From assembly GCA_016786785.1 (NCBI GenBank), contig JAEUVR010000186.1, forward strand, positions 1 through 45,551: 45,551 nt of DNA, read 5' to 3'. The notes beneath the pieces are model-generated. The model did no database searches, had not been told where the DNA came from, and worked only from the letters and a program-made list of their open reading frames with translations. This document shows positions 1-8,403 of this stretch, in pieces; position 1 is the first letter of the stretch, and each line of letters starts with the position of its first letter. Both the position numbers and the translations under genes were made by a program. Source of the DNA: Chitinophagaceae bacterium. Lineage in GTDB: Bacteria > Bacteroidota > Bacteroidia > Chitinophagales > Chitinophagaceae.

Positions 1-141
1 ATAACAGGAGTACGCAAAAAGGAATTCGGGCTGGACGAGATTTATCATCGTTATTTTGAGAACAATCAAAAGAATCACATTTCTAATGGAAAGTCCGCTG
101 GTTTATTTCAAAGGTCTTTTTTCAAAAGGAATAATGCATAA
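1..141 (+). CDS. 3' end of an upstream ABC-transporter gene (probably the ATPase), partial
   Basis: Frame 1 is open from the window edge to a TAA at 139-141. It encodes about 46 residues containing the stretch GLDEIYHRYFENN. A short acidic-aromatic tail of this kind is common at the end of Bacteroidota ABC ATPases that drive ABC-2 exporters. The following permease gene starts inside it (ATG at 134), an 8-base overlap that suggests translational coupling. No Walker motifs lie in the window, so the ATPase assignment rests on the neighbour and the tail, and an upstream permease is also possible. Confidence 0.5.
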   Translation: MTGVRKKEFGLDEIYHRYFENNQKNHISNGKSAGLFQRSFFKRNNA

Positions 142-1108
142 GAACCAGGAACGGCGAAAGACCGGGAGCCCGTTCCAGGCGATGGTACGCAAGGAAGCGG
201 GAGACCATATCCGTAGCTGGCGCTTTATTGTGATGCTGATGTTGATTGTACTTACTTTCCTGGGCGCCTTATATGTATCCCTCAGCAATATCAACGCGGC
301 AACGGCTAATGTCAAAGACCCGGACCGGCTTTTTGTGTACCTGAAGCTGCTTACCACATCGGATGGAACACTTCCAACCTTTCATGTTTTTATCAGCTTC
401 CTGGGGCCCTTACTTGGCATTGCCCTTGGCTTTGACGCCATCAATTCGGAACAGAACAATGGCACATTAACCCGCCTGATGGCGCAACCCGTTTACCGCG
501 ACAACGTGCTGCTGGCGAAATTTTGCGGAGCGCTGATCGTTATAAGCATTCTCTTGCTCTCTCTGGTCCTGCTGATGATAGGAGGAGGAATGATGATCAC
601 AGGTGTAGTGATAGAGCCTGTAGAACTGCTCCGTATCCTCGGATTTGTTGCGATGAGTATTTTGTATGTCGGTTTCTGGCTGAGCCTTGCTATCCTGTTA
701 TCGGTCAGGTTCAGGAATGCCGCTACTTCAGCGCTTGCCGCGATCGGCATATGGTTGTTTTTTACCGTGTTCTACCGGATCATTATCAACCTGGTCATAA
801 ACGCCATGCTCCCTTCAGAACCGATCTTGCCTGAAGACCTGCTTTCTTATAACAATCTTCTTTTGCTTCTGCTGCGACTGGCGCCCAGCCAGCTATATAC
901 AGACGCCGCCGCTGTTTTGCTGATGCCTTCCATAAGAAGCCTTGGTCCGCTGACGATGGAACAGATGGCCGGCGCCATTCCTTCTCCCCTGCCCTTAAAG
1001 GAAAGCCTGATGATCGTCTGGCCGCAGGTTACCGGATTACTGGCGGCGACGACCGTCTGTTTTGCCTTGGCCTATTACCTTTTCATGCGGAGGGAAATCA
1101 GAACATGA
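134..1108 (+). CDS. ABC-2 type transporter permease
   Basis: Membrane subunit of an ABC exporter of unknown substrate. The product is about 324 aa and has a cytoplasmic start (MVRKEAGDHIRSWRF, typical of the KE-x-DH-x-SWRF opening of ABC-2 permeases). About six hydrophobic segments follow: one near the start, one around the FHVFISFLGPLLGIALGF stretch, then several more to the C-terminus (LLAATTVCFALAYYLF). The polar motif NSEQNNGTLTRLMAQPVYR between the second and third segments is the signature loop of this family. The frame stays open upstream to a TTG at 56, but the ATG at 134 has an AGGA four to seven bases before it and overlaps the end of the preceding gene, so I prefer it. A hairpin with a T tract follows the gene. 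Confidence 0.85.
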   Translation: MHKNQERRKTGSPFQAMVRKEAGDHIRSWRFIVMLMLIVLTFLGALYVSLSNINAATANVKDPDRLFVYLKLLTTSDGTLPTFHVFISFLGPLLGIALGFDAINSEQNNGTLTRLMAQPVYRDNVLLAKFCGALIVISILLLSLVLLMIGGGMMITGVVIEPVELLRILGFVAMSILYVGFWLSLAILLSVRFRNAATSALAAIGIWLFFTVFYRIIINLVINAMLPSEPILPEDLLSYNNLLLLLLRLAPSQLYTDAAAVLLMPSIRSLGPLTMEQMAGAIPSPLPLKESLMIVWPQVTGLLAATTVCFALAYYLFMRREIRT

Positions 1109-1122
1109 CCCTCATTTTACAT

Positions 1123-1149
1123 GGGACCTTAGGTTCTCGTTTATTTTTA
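1123..1149 (+). terminator. Putative intrinsic terminator after the ABC permease
   Basis: GGGACC (1123-1128) can pair with GGTTCT (1132-1137) across a three-base loop, using G-T wobbles, and is followed by a T-rich run at 1139-1149. It sits 15 bases after the permease stop, between two convergent genes. The stem is short, so confidence is moderate. Confidence 0.4.
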
Positions 1150-1262
1150 TGGATATAAGCGTCGCGCCGCTTCAGATCAATCAATAGTGGATCGCCTACC
1201 GCCCACACAATGATGATCGCGATGCCAGGCCCTTATAAACGCGGCGATAAAGGCATGCTCTG

Positions 1263-2027
1263 CTACGCATTGTACTTTGCATGTTTGGACAGTTCCCGCA
1301 ACACATCGTTCTTTCTTCTCCTGGAAACAGGCAATATGGTTCCGTTCCTGAGCCAGGCGCTTCCCGCTTTGTCTACTTGGCTGATGAATTTTACATTCAC
1401 CAGGTGGGATTTGTGTATACGGATAAAGCCATGATCCTGTAAAATTTCATCATATTCCTTCAGGGTCCTGGACACCACCAGCGGCTTTTCGTTTACAAAA
1501 TAGAAATGGGAATAGTTATCATCGCCCTCGCAACGGATGATCTCGGCAGGATCGGCAAAGAAAACGCCTTTATTGGTGCTAAGCGCCAACCTGAAATCCT
1601 GGGGACTGTTCTGTTTGAGATTATGAATCAGGTTTTGAACAAGCTGCGGTGAAACAAAACGCTCGGTCTTCTGTTTGATCACATGCCTGTAAATGGCATG
1701 CTGAAGATCCGCGATATCTATGGGTTTCAGCAGATAATCCAGCACGCTGAACCTGATCGCCTTAATGGCATATTTATCGTAAGCGGTAGTGAATATAATA
1801 TCAAAATTCCAGGTCTGGATCTTATCCAGCAGGTCGAAGCCGTTCATATTGGGCATTTCGATGTCCAGCATCAGCAAACTGGGTTTATATAGCGGGATCA
1901 CCTTCAGCGCTTCTTCCGCTGATGAGCAGGTCCTGATCAGCTTCTCATAAGAAATATGCTTTTCGATCAACAGTCGAAGCATTTTTACCGCAGCCGCTTC
2001 GTCGTCTATGATCAATATTTTTATCAT
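1263..2027 (-). CDS. LytTR-family response regulator
   Basis: DNA-binding response regulator of 254 aa. The N-terminal receiver domain (about residues 1-120) has the acidic pair in ILIIDDE, the phospho-acceptor Asp55 in LLMLDIEMP, the conserved Thr in FTTAYD and the Lys in YLLKPID. The C-terminal LytTR domain (about 150-250) contains FIRIHKSHLVNVKFI and ILPVSRRR, characteristic of this fold. The frame is open upstream to 2099, but the extra 24 residues lie inside the kinase gene and are not receiver-like, so the ATG at 2027 (MIKILIIDDE) is the better start. It begins one base after the stop of the sensor kinase gene, so the two form an operon and very likely a cognate pair. The target genes cannot be read from the sequence. 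Confidence 0.93.
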   Translation of the reverse strand: MIKILIIDDEAAAVKMLRLLIEKHISYEKLIRTCSSAEEALKVIPLYKPSLLMLDIEMPNMNGFDLLDKIQTWNFDIIFTTAYDKYAIKAIRFSVLDYLLKPIDIADLQHAIYRHVIKQKTERFVSPQLVQNLIHNLKQNSPQDFRLALSTNKGVFFADPAEIIRCEGDDNYSHFYFVNEKPLVVSRTLKEYDEILQDHGFIRIHKSHLVNVKFISQVDKAGSAWLRNGTILPVSRRRKNDVLRELSKHAKYNA

Positions 2028-2028
2028 A

Positions 2029-5000
2029 TTATATCGCTTGAGTGTTTTCTGTTGAGACCAATATCTGTACAATGGTGCCCTTGCCGTTCCCCTGTTCATC
2101 TTTATGGTCCATTATCGTAATGGAAGCCTCTTTTAGGCCTGCTGCTTTCAAGGTCTGAATGCGTTGCATGGCCAGCGCTATGCCTCTCGGCTTCCTATGC
2201 GATGCGCCTATTTTTCTCGCCTTTATCGCCATCGCTTTTTCCCTGCCTATTCCGTTATCGCAAACCGTGCAAACGATCAGTTCATCTCTTTCTTCAAATC
2301 TTATGCTCAGGCGTTTGACGCCTTTTTGGGGAATTAACCCATGCCATATTGCATTTTCGATAAAGGGCTGTACCAGCATCGTGGGGAACATGGTAGCGGT
2401 GACGTCCATATCTTCCGCATCGATCGAATAAATAAAGGAATGACTGAAACGCAGGGATTCCAGTTCGAGGTATAGCCTACACACGTCTATTTCGCGGCTG
2501 AGAGGAATAAAATTCTTTTCCGACACGTCCAGCACCATCCTCAATAATTTCGAAAACCTGGCCAGATACTGATAGGCGCCTGCCTGGTTCTCGGATATGA
2601 TCAGCTCTTGAATGGCATTGAGACTATTAAAAATAAAATGTGGGTTCATCTGGCTGCGCAAAGCCTGTTCCTTCAACTCAGCCATTTGCTGTTGCAAGGC
2701 AAGCTTAGTTTTTAGCTTTCTGATCCTTGACCGGGATATTAAAAATATTGACAGGCCGGATAATATAATTACCGCCGCTATAAACCATCTCTTCTGCCAC
2801 CAGGGAGAAAGGATCGTAAAAGGGAAAACCGTTTCATTGGCGGAAACATTGCCTTCAAAATCGATCGCTTTTGCTTTGAAAACATAATTCCCCGGAGGAA
2901 GGTTGTTGTAGCTGATCTGTCGAGCGGAACTGGCGCTCCAAGAGTTTTCCAGTCCTTCGAGCATATGCAGGTATTTTGTGCGAGCGCTATAGCGATAGTT
3001 AAGCGCAGCCAGTTCAAAAACTATGGCATTATTTGTATAATCGAACGTATGGGGTCCCGATTTTTCAGGATGATTGATCAACCCGATATTCTTCACATTG
3101 ATCGAATTCATCACAATGGGAAAGGCGGGGAGTTTGTAAGTAAGGATGGATGGATCAAATTCAACAAACCCCCTTTCCACGGGCGTTATCAACCTGCCGT
3201 CAGCGCTAAGAGAAATCGGATTGTAAAGATCTTTGAAATAAAGTCCGTTGTGCGCATCATAATTCCTGATCAGCCGGCCTTTAGCGTCCAGCTTACTCAA
3301 CCCTTTATAAGTGGCAGCCCAGATATTTCCATTCAGATCCTTTTGTAAGTTGTGCACATTATTATCCGGTAAACCATCTTTGATAGTGATCTTTTTTAAA
3401 AACCGGAGACTGTCATTTCCTGAAAGTATGGATATGCCGTCTGAATGCGCAGATATCCATATATTGCCATCATCGCTTTGAATGATGCTGTTGATCAGAA
3501 AACTGTTGGACACTTTGTCTTCCATCAATTTCCGGGTAAGATACCCCGTATCCTTATCGTATTTAAATTCGTACATCCCATAATCGAAGGTGCCGATCAA
3601 CATCCTCTTATGTTGCTTATCAAAAAACAAACAGGTAAGCAACGAGGAAGAGAACGCATACTTGTCTCCGAAATGCCATACCTGTCCGGATTTTTTATTG
3701 TAACGATACAAGCCTCCATTATGAGAGGCAATCCAAAAATTTCCCTCATCATCTTCTGTGAGCGCGGAAAACAGAACGTCTTCAGGAGCCTCGATATTCT
3801 TTATCGCCCGGATCTCTTTTTTCTTCCTGTCGTATTGAAGCAGATGCGGCCCGGCAAGTATCCATAATAATCCATCTTCATCTTCGTGAATATAAGAGCA
3901 GTCCTGCAAAGGCATGCCTGCCGCATGGGTAATGCTGTCTTTTCGGTTATTGTCCTTATCGATGATATACAGGCAATTGTACCGCGGCGAACAGGCATAA
4001 TACTTATTGTCTATGGAACTGTACAGCGCATACCGTATGTCCGCTTTATTACGGTATAGGTCTTGCTGGTAGGGCAAATTGTCTTTCCGGTCAATGATAC
4101 GATGAAAAGCAAAAGCGTTAACGTCGGGGTTAAATTTACCGAAACCATTGTCGGTTCCCACCCATACAGGTCCATTGTTCTCACGGAAGATCGTATTTAT
4201 ATTCCCTGCCGGTAGAGAAAGCGGGTTGTCGGCTTCATGTTGCAATAGCCTGCTCTTCCCCGTAATCGCATTTATTTCCAAAAGCCCATTGCCTGCGGGA
4301 AACCAAACGCGTTCATTCTTTTCTATTGTTCCCGGATTATCATTTCTTAACAGAGGCAGTAAAGAATAGCGCTCAGGAAAAGCATTGTCTTTAATGGCTT
4401 GCACGTATCCCGAAGGCGACTGCAAAAAATAGGTCTTGCCTGCCGTTTGTTCCAGCGCTAGAAAATGATCCGCTTCAAGGCTCGGATATATAAGGAATTT
4501 ACCGTTGGACATATTGAAGCTGAAAAGGCCTGCAGAGGTTCCGAGCCATATTTCATTCGCGGATTTGTAATACAGTTTCCTGATGCTGTTGTACATTCCT
4601 TTTCGATGCGCTTTTTTCTTTAATACATAATCCAACCAGGGGAAATAGGAGAATTCATCTTTTGCAGGATCGTAGCAACAAAGATCTCTCCCATCGGCGG
4701 CCATCCATATCCTGTCTGAGGTATCAATAAAAATATCCCAGATCAGGTTGCTGGGGATATACTTTTTGTCGTATCTGCCCGAATGAGGGCCCGGCAGGAA
4801 CACATAAGCGCTGTCATTTTCTATATCAATGAGATTAAGGCCATTTTGGGAGCTTACCCATAATCTGCCCCGCCTATCCTGTTTAATGGCCGTAACAAAA
4901 GGATTGGATATCCTGCGCGAGTCCTGTCCCGAATTGTAGATCAGAAAACTGTTTCCATCGTAACGGTTAAGTCCGTTTTGGGTGCCGATCCACATATAGC

Positions 5001-5169
5001 CGGAGCGATCTTTGAAGAAGCAGGTAACGCGGTTATCCGACAATCCATTTGCTTCGGTAATGTGTTCAAAATAATAGTCAGACTGGGGCTGCGCCTGCAG
5101 GCAGGCGATCAAGGCCAGCATGGACAGCAGTCCTGGTTTAATGATCTTATATACGGAAGCTTTCCTCAA
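2029..5169 (-). CDS. Two-component sensor: propeller ligand-binding domain plus LytS-type histidine kinase
   Basis: Membrane sensor kinase of 1046 aa. A signal peptide (to about residue 28) is followed by a large extracytoplasmic sensor made of Reg_prop repeats (for example MWIGTQNGLNRYDG, LWVSSQNGLNLID, VWVGTDNGFGKFN). These normally build two seven-bladed propellers. A Y_Y_Y immunoglobulin-like domain follows (FKAKAIDFEGN near residue 770) and then one membrane segment at about 794-811. The cytoplasmic part is a His_kinase domain with His844 in MNPHFIFNSLN and an ATPase domain with N box FIENAIWHG (936-944) and DNGIG (971-975). Bacteroidota glycan sensors often share this sensor but are hybrids with AraC output; this one uses a separate LytTR regulator. 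The ligand is unknown. Confidence 0.93.
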   Translation of the reverse strand: MRKASVYKIIKPGLLSMLALIACLQAQPQSDYYFEHITEANGLSDNRVTCFFKDRSGYMWIGTQNGLNRYDGNSFLIYNSGQDSRRISNPFVTAIKQDRRGRLWVSSQNGLNLIDIENDSAYVFLPGPHSGRYDKKYIPSNLIWDIFIDTSDRIWMAADGRDLCCYDPAKDEFSYFPWLDYVLKKKAHRKGMYNSIRKLYYKSANEIWLGTSAGLFSFNMSNGKFLIYPSLEADHFLALEQTAGKTYFLQSPSGYVQAIKDNAFPERYSLLPLLRNDNPGTIEKNERVWFPAGNGLLEINAITGKSRLLQHEADNPLSLPAGNINTIFRENNGPVWVGTDNGFGKFNPDVNAFAFHRIIDRKDNLPYQQDLYRNKADIRYALYSSIDNKYYACSPRYNCLYIIDKDNNRKDSITHAAGMPLQDCSYIHEDEDGLLWILAGPHLLQYDRKKKEIRAIKNIEAPEDVLFSALTEDDEGNFWIASHNGGLYRYNKKSGQVWHFGDKYAFSSSLLTCLFFDKQHKRMLIGTFDYGMYEFKYDKDTGYLTRKLMEDKVSNSFLINSIIQSDDGNIWISAHSDGISILSGNDSLRFLKKITIKDGLPDNNVHNLQKDLNGNIWAATYKGLSKLDAKGRLIRNYDAHNGLYFKDLYNPISLSADGRLITPVERGFVEFDPSILTYKLPAFPIVMNSINVKNIGLINHPEKSGPHTFDYTNNAIVFELAALNYRYSARTKYLHMLEGLENSWSASSARQISYNNLPPGNYVFKAKAIDFEGNVSANETVFPFTILSPWWQKRWFIAAVIILSGLSIFLISRSRIRKLKTKLALQQQMAELKEQALRSQMNPHFIFNSLNAIQELIISENQAGAYQYLARFSKLLRMVLDVSEKNFIPLSREIDVCRLYLELESLRFSHSFIYSIDAEDMDVTATMFPTMLVQPFIENAIWHGLIPQKGVKRLSIRFEERDELIVCTVCDNGIGREKAMAIKARKIGASHRKPRGIALAMQRIQTLKAAGLKEASITIMDHKDEQGNGKGTIVQILVSTENTQAI

Positions 5170-5187
5170 TCAATCTGTGCTGTTGAA

Positions 5188-5195
5188 CAAATTTA
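5188..5195 (-). promoter_or_regulatory. Candidate -7 box for the sensor kinase operon
   Basis: On the minus strand the sequence reads TAAATTTG, an exact match to the Bacteroidota -7 consensus TAnnTTTG, 19 bases upstream of the kinase ATG. No good -33 TTTG is seen at the usual 19-21 base distance, and the leader would be very short, so this is tentative. Confidence 0.3.
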
Positions 5196-5738
5196 GGTTC
5201 TAATCAAATGAGGATATTACCGCTTTCTAAATCAATCCAACCGTTTACTCGTCCTCCTGCTATTCCGCTTATCCGGTAGCTGGAGCCGTATCCTTTTACC
5301 AGACGGCTGCTGATCCCGGGCGGTAATTGCAGCGGACAGATCAGGTTATTGATCGATTGAAAGCTGAACGGATAGATCGGCGCGGTATACAAGTTACATC
5401 TTTAAATCGTTCTATGCAGTTATGCTATGGAGTAGCGACCTGTTTCAGCTGTAACCTTTATCTGCCACGGGATAAAAATTCAGACGAATCGCTACTTTAT
5501 GGAAAGGATAGCTCTGTTAACCGTATTGATCTATTCTTTTGAGGAATAGGTTACAAAATTGTGATTTTCACATAAATAGACAACTGTAGATCAATAGGCC
5601 AATCGCGCAGGAAAAATGGATTAACCCGTTTTATAAAAATAAGACGGTAGCACAACTTATAATTCATCCGATCGTATGACCGGGGGTAAAACTGTAAAGC
5701 GAACCTATGCGCAAGCTTTGCAAACTTGTATAATAGCA
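5196..5738. other. Intergenic stretch with no recognised gene
   Basis: About 540 bases lie between the sensor kinase gene and the sialidase-like gene. Short open frames exist on both strands (62-71 codons), but none has a recognisable domain, signal peptide, ribosome site or convincing start. I see no tRNA, insertion-sequence end or strong hairpin here. Confidence 0.6.
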
Positions 5739-6998
5739 TTATTTCACAAGCCTATTTTTTTTTGACCATAAAACACGGGAAACCCAAACGGCGCCATTGG
5801 CTCCGCGAGGATGTGGCACATCTGCCGCCATATATTCTGCATCTGTAACCCATGATTCATTTGGCGTAATTGCCGAAGCTCCAAAATTGCCCAACATAAC
5901 GCCTCGTTCGGGAATCAATACCTGTTCTGTAGCCCGAATGATATTTAATTTCACGGGATCAACTTGCGCCAGAAATAAAGGAGCGCGGTTGCGCGGAATA
6001 TGATCATTGTTTGCTCCTCTCCTTGTATATGAAAGAAATAATCCATCGCTATGCGCTAGCCAATGAGCCTGCGTATTATAGCTTCCGAGATCGCTGCCAT
6101 CATCAAAAGTCCACTGTTTCAAAGAGGTCCATTGCAAACCATCCTTACTTGTGGCTACATAAGCCTTAAAGTCATTTCTCATAGTAAGATAATATGTCCC
6201 TTTAAACAACACAATTGACGGTTCATCGAGTCCGCGCCCGCCCTTAATAGTCATCTCATCTCCATTTCGCAGATATGATAATGTATTACCATCGAATGAG
6301 CATTCTAATACAGTAACAGAATAATCGCCTAGTTTGGGTCCGCTGAAGTAAATAGGAATAAGAATCTTTCCATCCGGCTTAATAAGCCATTGGACACAGC
6401 CGGGATTAACAAGAAAAAATTTAGAAGTGGAGTCCGGGACGTTATTAATCATTTTCCAGGACGTCCATGAATTGGTCAACGGGTCAAAAACTGAATAGGC
6501 GGCATCATGTGAACGCGGTTTATCAAGCAGCTGTACTCCATCTTTGCTATATCTTACTTTAATTCCAATTGCAATAAGTTTACCCGTTTGAGCGTGCCAA
6601 CCTGGAGTAACATCAGCAACACTGACAGTTGTGCCGTCCGGTTCATATTGCCACTCAAGCTCAGGTACATCATTAGGGCCAGACCAGGTTTTGCCCAGAT
6701 CATCTGTCCGCATATAAGAAAGGCCTGAATAATAGTCGCTTATTCTTAAATGTTTTTGAATGGTCATGATTACCGCAGGCATTCCATTTTCTCCAAACCC
6801 CGGAATTGCGGCAGCGCGCGGATGAAACCAGCAGAAATTTTTATTTAGTTCCTGATATGCGGTATCCGCCCGTACTGTAAATCGTAGTCGCTTAAACTTG
6901 TTCGCAGGCTCGCTGTAAAAGCTATATAGGGCCATTACAGAAATCAATAATCCGGTCGCTAATAATAGTCCTGAAGGTTTCATTAAGTAATGTTTCAT
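5739..6998 (-). CDS. Secreted sialidase-fold (BNR/Asp-box) glycosidase-like protein
   Basis: Predicted exported protein of 419 aa with an N-terminal hydrophobic segment (residues 9-28). The clearest motif is an Asp-box, TDDLGKTW at about 98-105, and a second degenerate one appears in VATSKDGLQWTS. The overall pattern of six blades and the segment GGRGLDEPSIVLFKGTYYLTMRND match the exo-alpha-sialidase/BNR superfamily. Many proteins of this fold are not true sialidases, so the substrate is open. It is a single gene in its own transcription unit, facing away from the fluoride operon. ATG at 6998 is used; a second in-frame ATG lies five codons later. Confidence 0.7.
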   Translation of the reverse strand: MKHYLMKPSGLLLATGLLISVMALYSFYSEPANKFKRLRFTVRADTAYQELNKNFCWFHPRAAAIPGFGENGMPAVIMTIQKHLRISDYYSGLSYMRTDDLGKTWSGPNDVPELEWQYEPDGTTVSVADVTPGWHAQTGKLIAIGIKVRYSKDGVQLLDKPRSHDAAYSVFDPLTNSWTSWKMINNVPDSTSKFFLVNPGCVQWLIKPDGKILIPIYFSGPKLGDYSVTVLECSFDGNTLSYLRNGDEMTIKGGRGLDEPSIVLFKGTYYLTMRNDFKAYVATSKDGLQWTSLKQWTFDDGSDLGSYNTQAHWLAHSDGLFLSYTRRGANNDHIPRNRAPLFLAQVDPVKLNIIRATEQVLIPERGVMLGNFGASAITPNESWVTDAEYMAADVPHPRGANGAVWVSRVLWSKKNRLVK

Positions 6999-7282
6999 GT
7001 TTAACTGTTTCTATACAGGTATAAAATTTATTTTTTAGAGACGTTCGTATATTAGTTACGACTAGCTGTCTGACTAAGAAAAATTTTTCTGATTTAAATT
7101 TAATATAAATATGTCATACATAATACAATTTTAGTTATTAAGTATGAAAAAATCTTTTTAAAATAATAATTCATTTATATGAAATCGATAGGCTGTTCCC
7201 GACTATAATATTTTCAAGGTATTTGTCATTTTACCGCAAGCCAATAGAATTCCGAAAGAAAATGCTATTTTGCGTATCTATT
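6999..7282. other. AT-rich divergent intergenic region
   Basis: This AT-rich region separates the minus-strand sialidase-like gene from the plus-strand fluoride operon and must hold promoters for both. A plus-strand TATTTTG near 7265-7271 resembles the Bacteroidota -7 box with a spacer one base too short, and is well placed to start transcription just before the riboswitch. I find no exact TAnnTTTG box for the minus-strand gene. Confidence 0.45.
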
Positions 7283-7286
7283 GGAC

Positions 7287-7342
7287 AGGAAATGGTGGTC
7301 TTCCTGATTAAACCGCTCCCCTTTTGAGCTGATGGCGCCTAC
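7287..7342 (+). ncRNA. Fluoride riboswitch (crcB motif)
   Basis: The stretch fits the fluoride-sensing aptamer in order and spacing. Stem P1 is formed by AGGAA (7287-7291) and TTCCT (7301-7305) around the conserved ATGGTGGTC loop. The conserved AAACCGC segment follows (7310-7316). A second stem pairs GCTC (7315-7318) with GAGC (7326-7329). The hallmark 3' block is CTGATGGCGCCTAC (7329-7342), in which CGCC (7336-7339) can form the pseudoknot with GGTG (7294-7297) of the first loop. It lies about 190 bases upstream of crcB, the classic target. The match was made by reading against the remembered consensus, not by a covariance search. Confidence 0.9.
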
Positions 7343-7383
7343 AAATTATAGGGATTAACCAATATTCAATGTATAATTTGTAG
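7339..7383 (+). promoter_or_regulatory. Putative expression-platform hairpin of the fluoride riboswitch
   Basis: CTACAAATTATA (7339-7350) is the exact reverse complement of TATAATTTGTAG (7372-7383), giving a 12-bp perfect stem with a 21-base loop. Its first four bases are the last four of the aptamer, including one pseudoknot base, so aptamer folding and this hairpin should compete. No T run follows. Instead TAGGA and an ATG at 7386 follow at once, so the hairpin could mask a ribosome site rather than terminate transcription. Confidence 0.55.
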
Positions 7384-7385
7384 GA

Positions 7386-7529
7386 ATGAAAAAGCAGATA
7401 AGCTCCCTTGCTCAGTTTTTTATTGCTTCGCATTTTTTCAGATGCATTTATACAGTATTTCCCATTTCTTTAAGGACAGGATCTTTTGTAACCGATAAAT
7501 GCCGTATGCGGCAATCATCTCATCAATAA
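7386..7529 (+). CDS. Possible small leader ORF upstream of crcB
   Basis: A 47-codon frame starts at the ATG directly after the 12-bp hairpin and has AGGA just before it. It ends with TAA at 7527-7529, five bases before the crcB ATG. The product (start MKKQISSLAQFFIASHFF) has a mildly hydrophobic middle and no known domain. Its position suggests a translationally coupled leader peptide, but the frame could be open by chance. Confidence 0.2.
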   Translation: MKKQISSLAQFFIASHFFRCIYTVFPISLRTGSFVTDKCRMRQSSHQ

Positions 7530-7534
7530 TAAAC

Positions 7535-7903
7535 ATGAAAGCATTACTGATCATATGGTTTGGAGGAGGTATCGGCAGCGTATTCCGTTATTTGGCGCAA
7601 GCGGGCATGACCAGGTTGTTTCCCATCGCCTTCCCTGCCGGGACTTTCCTGGTGAATATTTCCGGCTGTTTTATCATCGGGCTATTGTACAGCTTGATCG
7701 ATAAATATGCGGCGTTTACCTGGGAATGGAGGCTTTTCCTGATCACGGGTTTGTGCGGCGGTTATACCACTTTCTCCAGCTTTTCTTACGAGGGCGTCAG
7801 TTTGTTCAAACAGGGTAATTACACATACTTCGTTTTGTATATACTGCTGAGCGTTGTTGGCGGGCTGTTCGCAACGATCGGGGGAATTTCCATTGTCAAA
7901 TAA
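7535..7903 (+). CDS. crcB: Fluoride channel/exporter CrcB (Fluc)
   Basis: Small membrane protein of 122 aa with four transmembrane segments that lets fluoride leave the cytoplasm. Family works as an antiparallel dimer. Visible signatures are FGGGIGSVFRY at the start, the segment AGTFLVNISGCFIIGLL with its conserved Asn, and GLCGGYTTFSSFS, the conserved TTFS motif lining the pore. The frame is open from ATG 7499, but the family start is MKALLIIWFGGGIG at 7535. A fluoride riboswitch upstream confirms the role independently. The universal stress protein gene follows after 11 bases, so the two are probably co-transcribed. Confidence 0.95.
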   Translation: MKALLIIWFGGGIGSVFRYLAQAGMTRLFPIAFPAGTFLVNISGCFIIGLLYSLIDKYAAFTWEWRLFLITGLCGGYTTFSSFSYEGVSLFKQGNYTYFVLYILLSVVGGLFATIGGISIVK

Positions 7904-7914
7904 ACGGTATTGTT

Positions 7915-8361
7915 ATGGAGACACGCTATAAAAAAATACTGATCGCTATTGACAATAGCGCATATTCAATGAAAGCCGCAAAAGCCGGGTTCTCGCTGGC
8001 GCACGCATTAAAAGCCGCTATCGGCCTCCTGTATGTAGTGGATAAAGCTAAGGAAGTCGTTAACGCCGACCTTGGCATAACGCCCGGGCAAAGCCAGACC
8101 GTTCTACTCAACGAAGCAGAGAAAACGATTGAACAATATATCCGTTTATACGACGGCGTTGAGCAGGTGGAAAAATTTGCGCCGGAAGGCATCCCCGGAG
8201 AAGAGATCGTCAATATTTCCAAAGAATGGGGAGCCGACCTGATCGTTATGGGAACGCATGGTCGTACGGCGCTTGGAAGAATGCTTACCGGATCAGTGGC
8301 CGAATATGTCATACATCATGCAAGCATACCGGTAATGATAACGCCGCCGGGAGCGGAATAA
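7915..8361 (+). CDS. Universal stress protein, UspA family
   Basis: Cytoplasmic single-domain Usp of 148 aa. It begins YKKILIAIDNSAYSMKA, with the conserved Asp12 of the first strand. It ends with the nucleotide-binding motif G-x2-G-x9-G-S, seen as Gly113, Gly116, Gly126 and Ser127 in GTHGRTALGRMLTGS, followed by the typical HHASIPVMIT tail. It is therefore likely an ATP-binding member. The gene is 11 bases behind crcB and should be under the same fluoride riboswitch, which suggests a role during fluoride stress. That role is an inference from location only. Confidence 0.9.
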   Translation: METRYKKILIAIDNSAYSMKAAKAGFSLAHALKAAIGLLYVVDKAKEVVNADLGITPGQSQTVLLNEAEKTIEQYIRLYDGVEQVEKFAPEGIPGEEIVNISKEWGADLIVMGTHGRTALGRMLTGSVAEYVIHHASIPVMITPPGAE

Positions 8362-8371
8362 AATCCGACCG

Positions 8372-8403
8372 AGCGCTGGCTATAAGCGTTAACTCTTCTT
8401 TTT
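8372..8403 (+). terminator. Possible terminator after the usp gene
   Basis: AGCGCT (8372-8377) can pair with AGCGTT (8385-8390) with one wobble across a seven-base loop, followed by a pyrimidine-rich stretch CTCTTCTTTTT to 8403. It overlaps the last codons of the convergent lipoprotein gene. Confidence 0.35.

Noticed and set aside
1210-1434. Plus-strand frame overlapping the end of the response regulator gene
   Set aside because: Antisense shadow of a well-supported gene.
5204-5392. Open frame of 62 codons on the minus strand in the spacer behind the sensor kinase promoter
   Set aside because: No recognisable domain, no ribosome site, and composition does not look coding.
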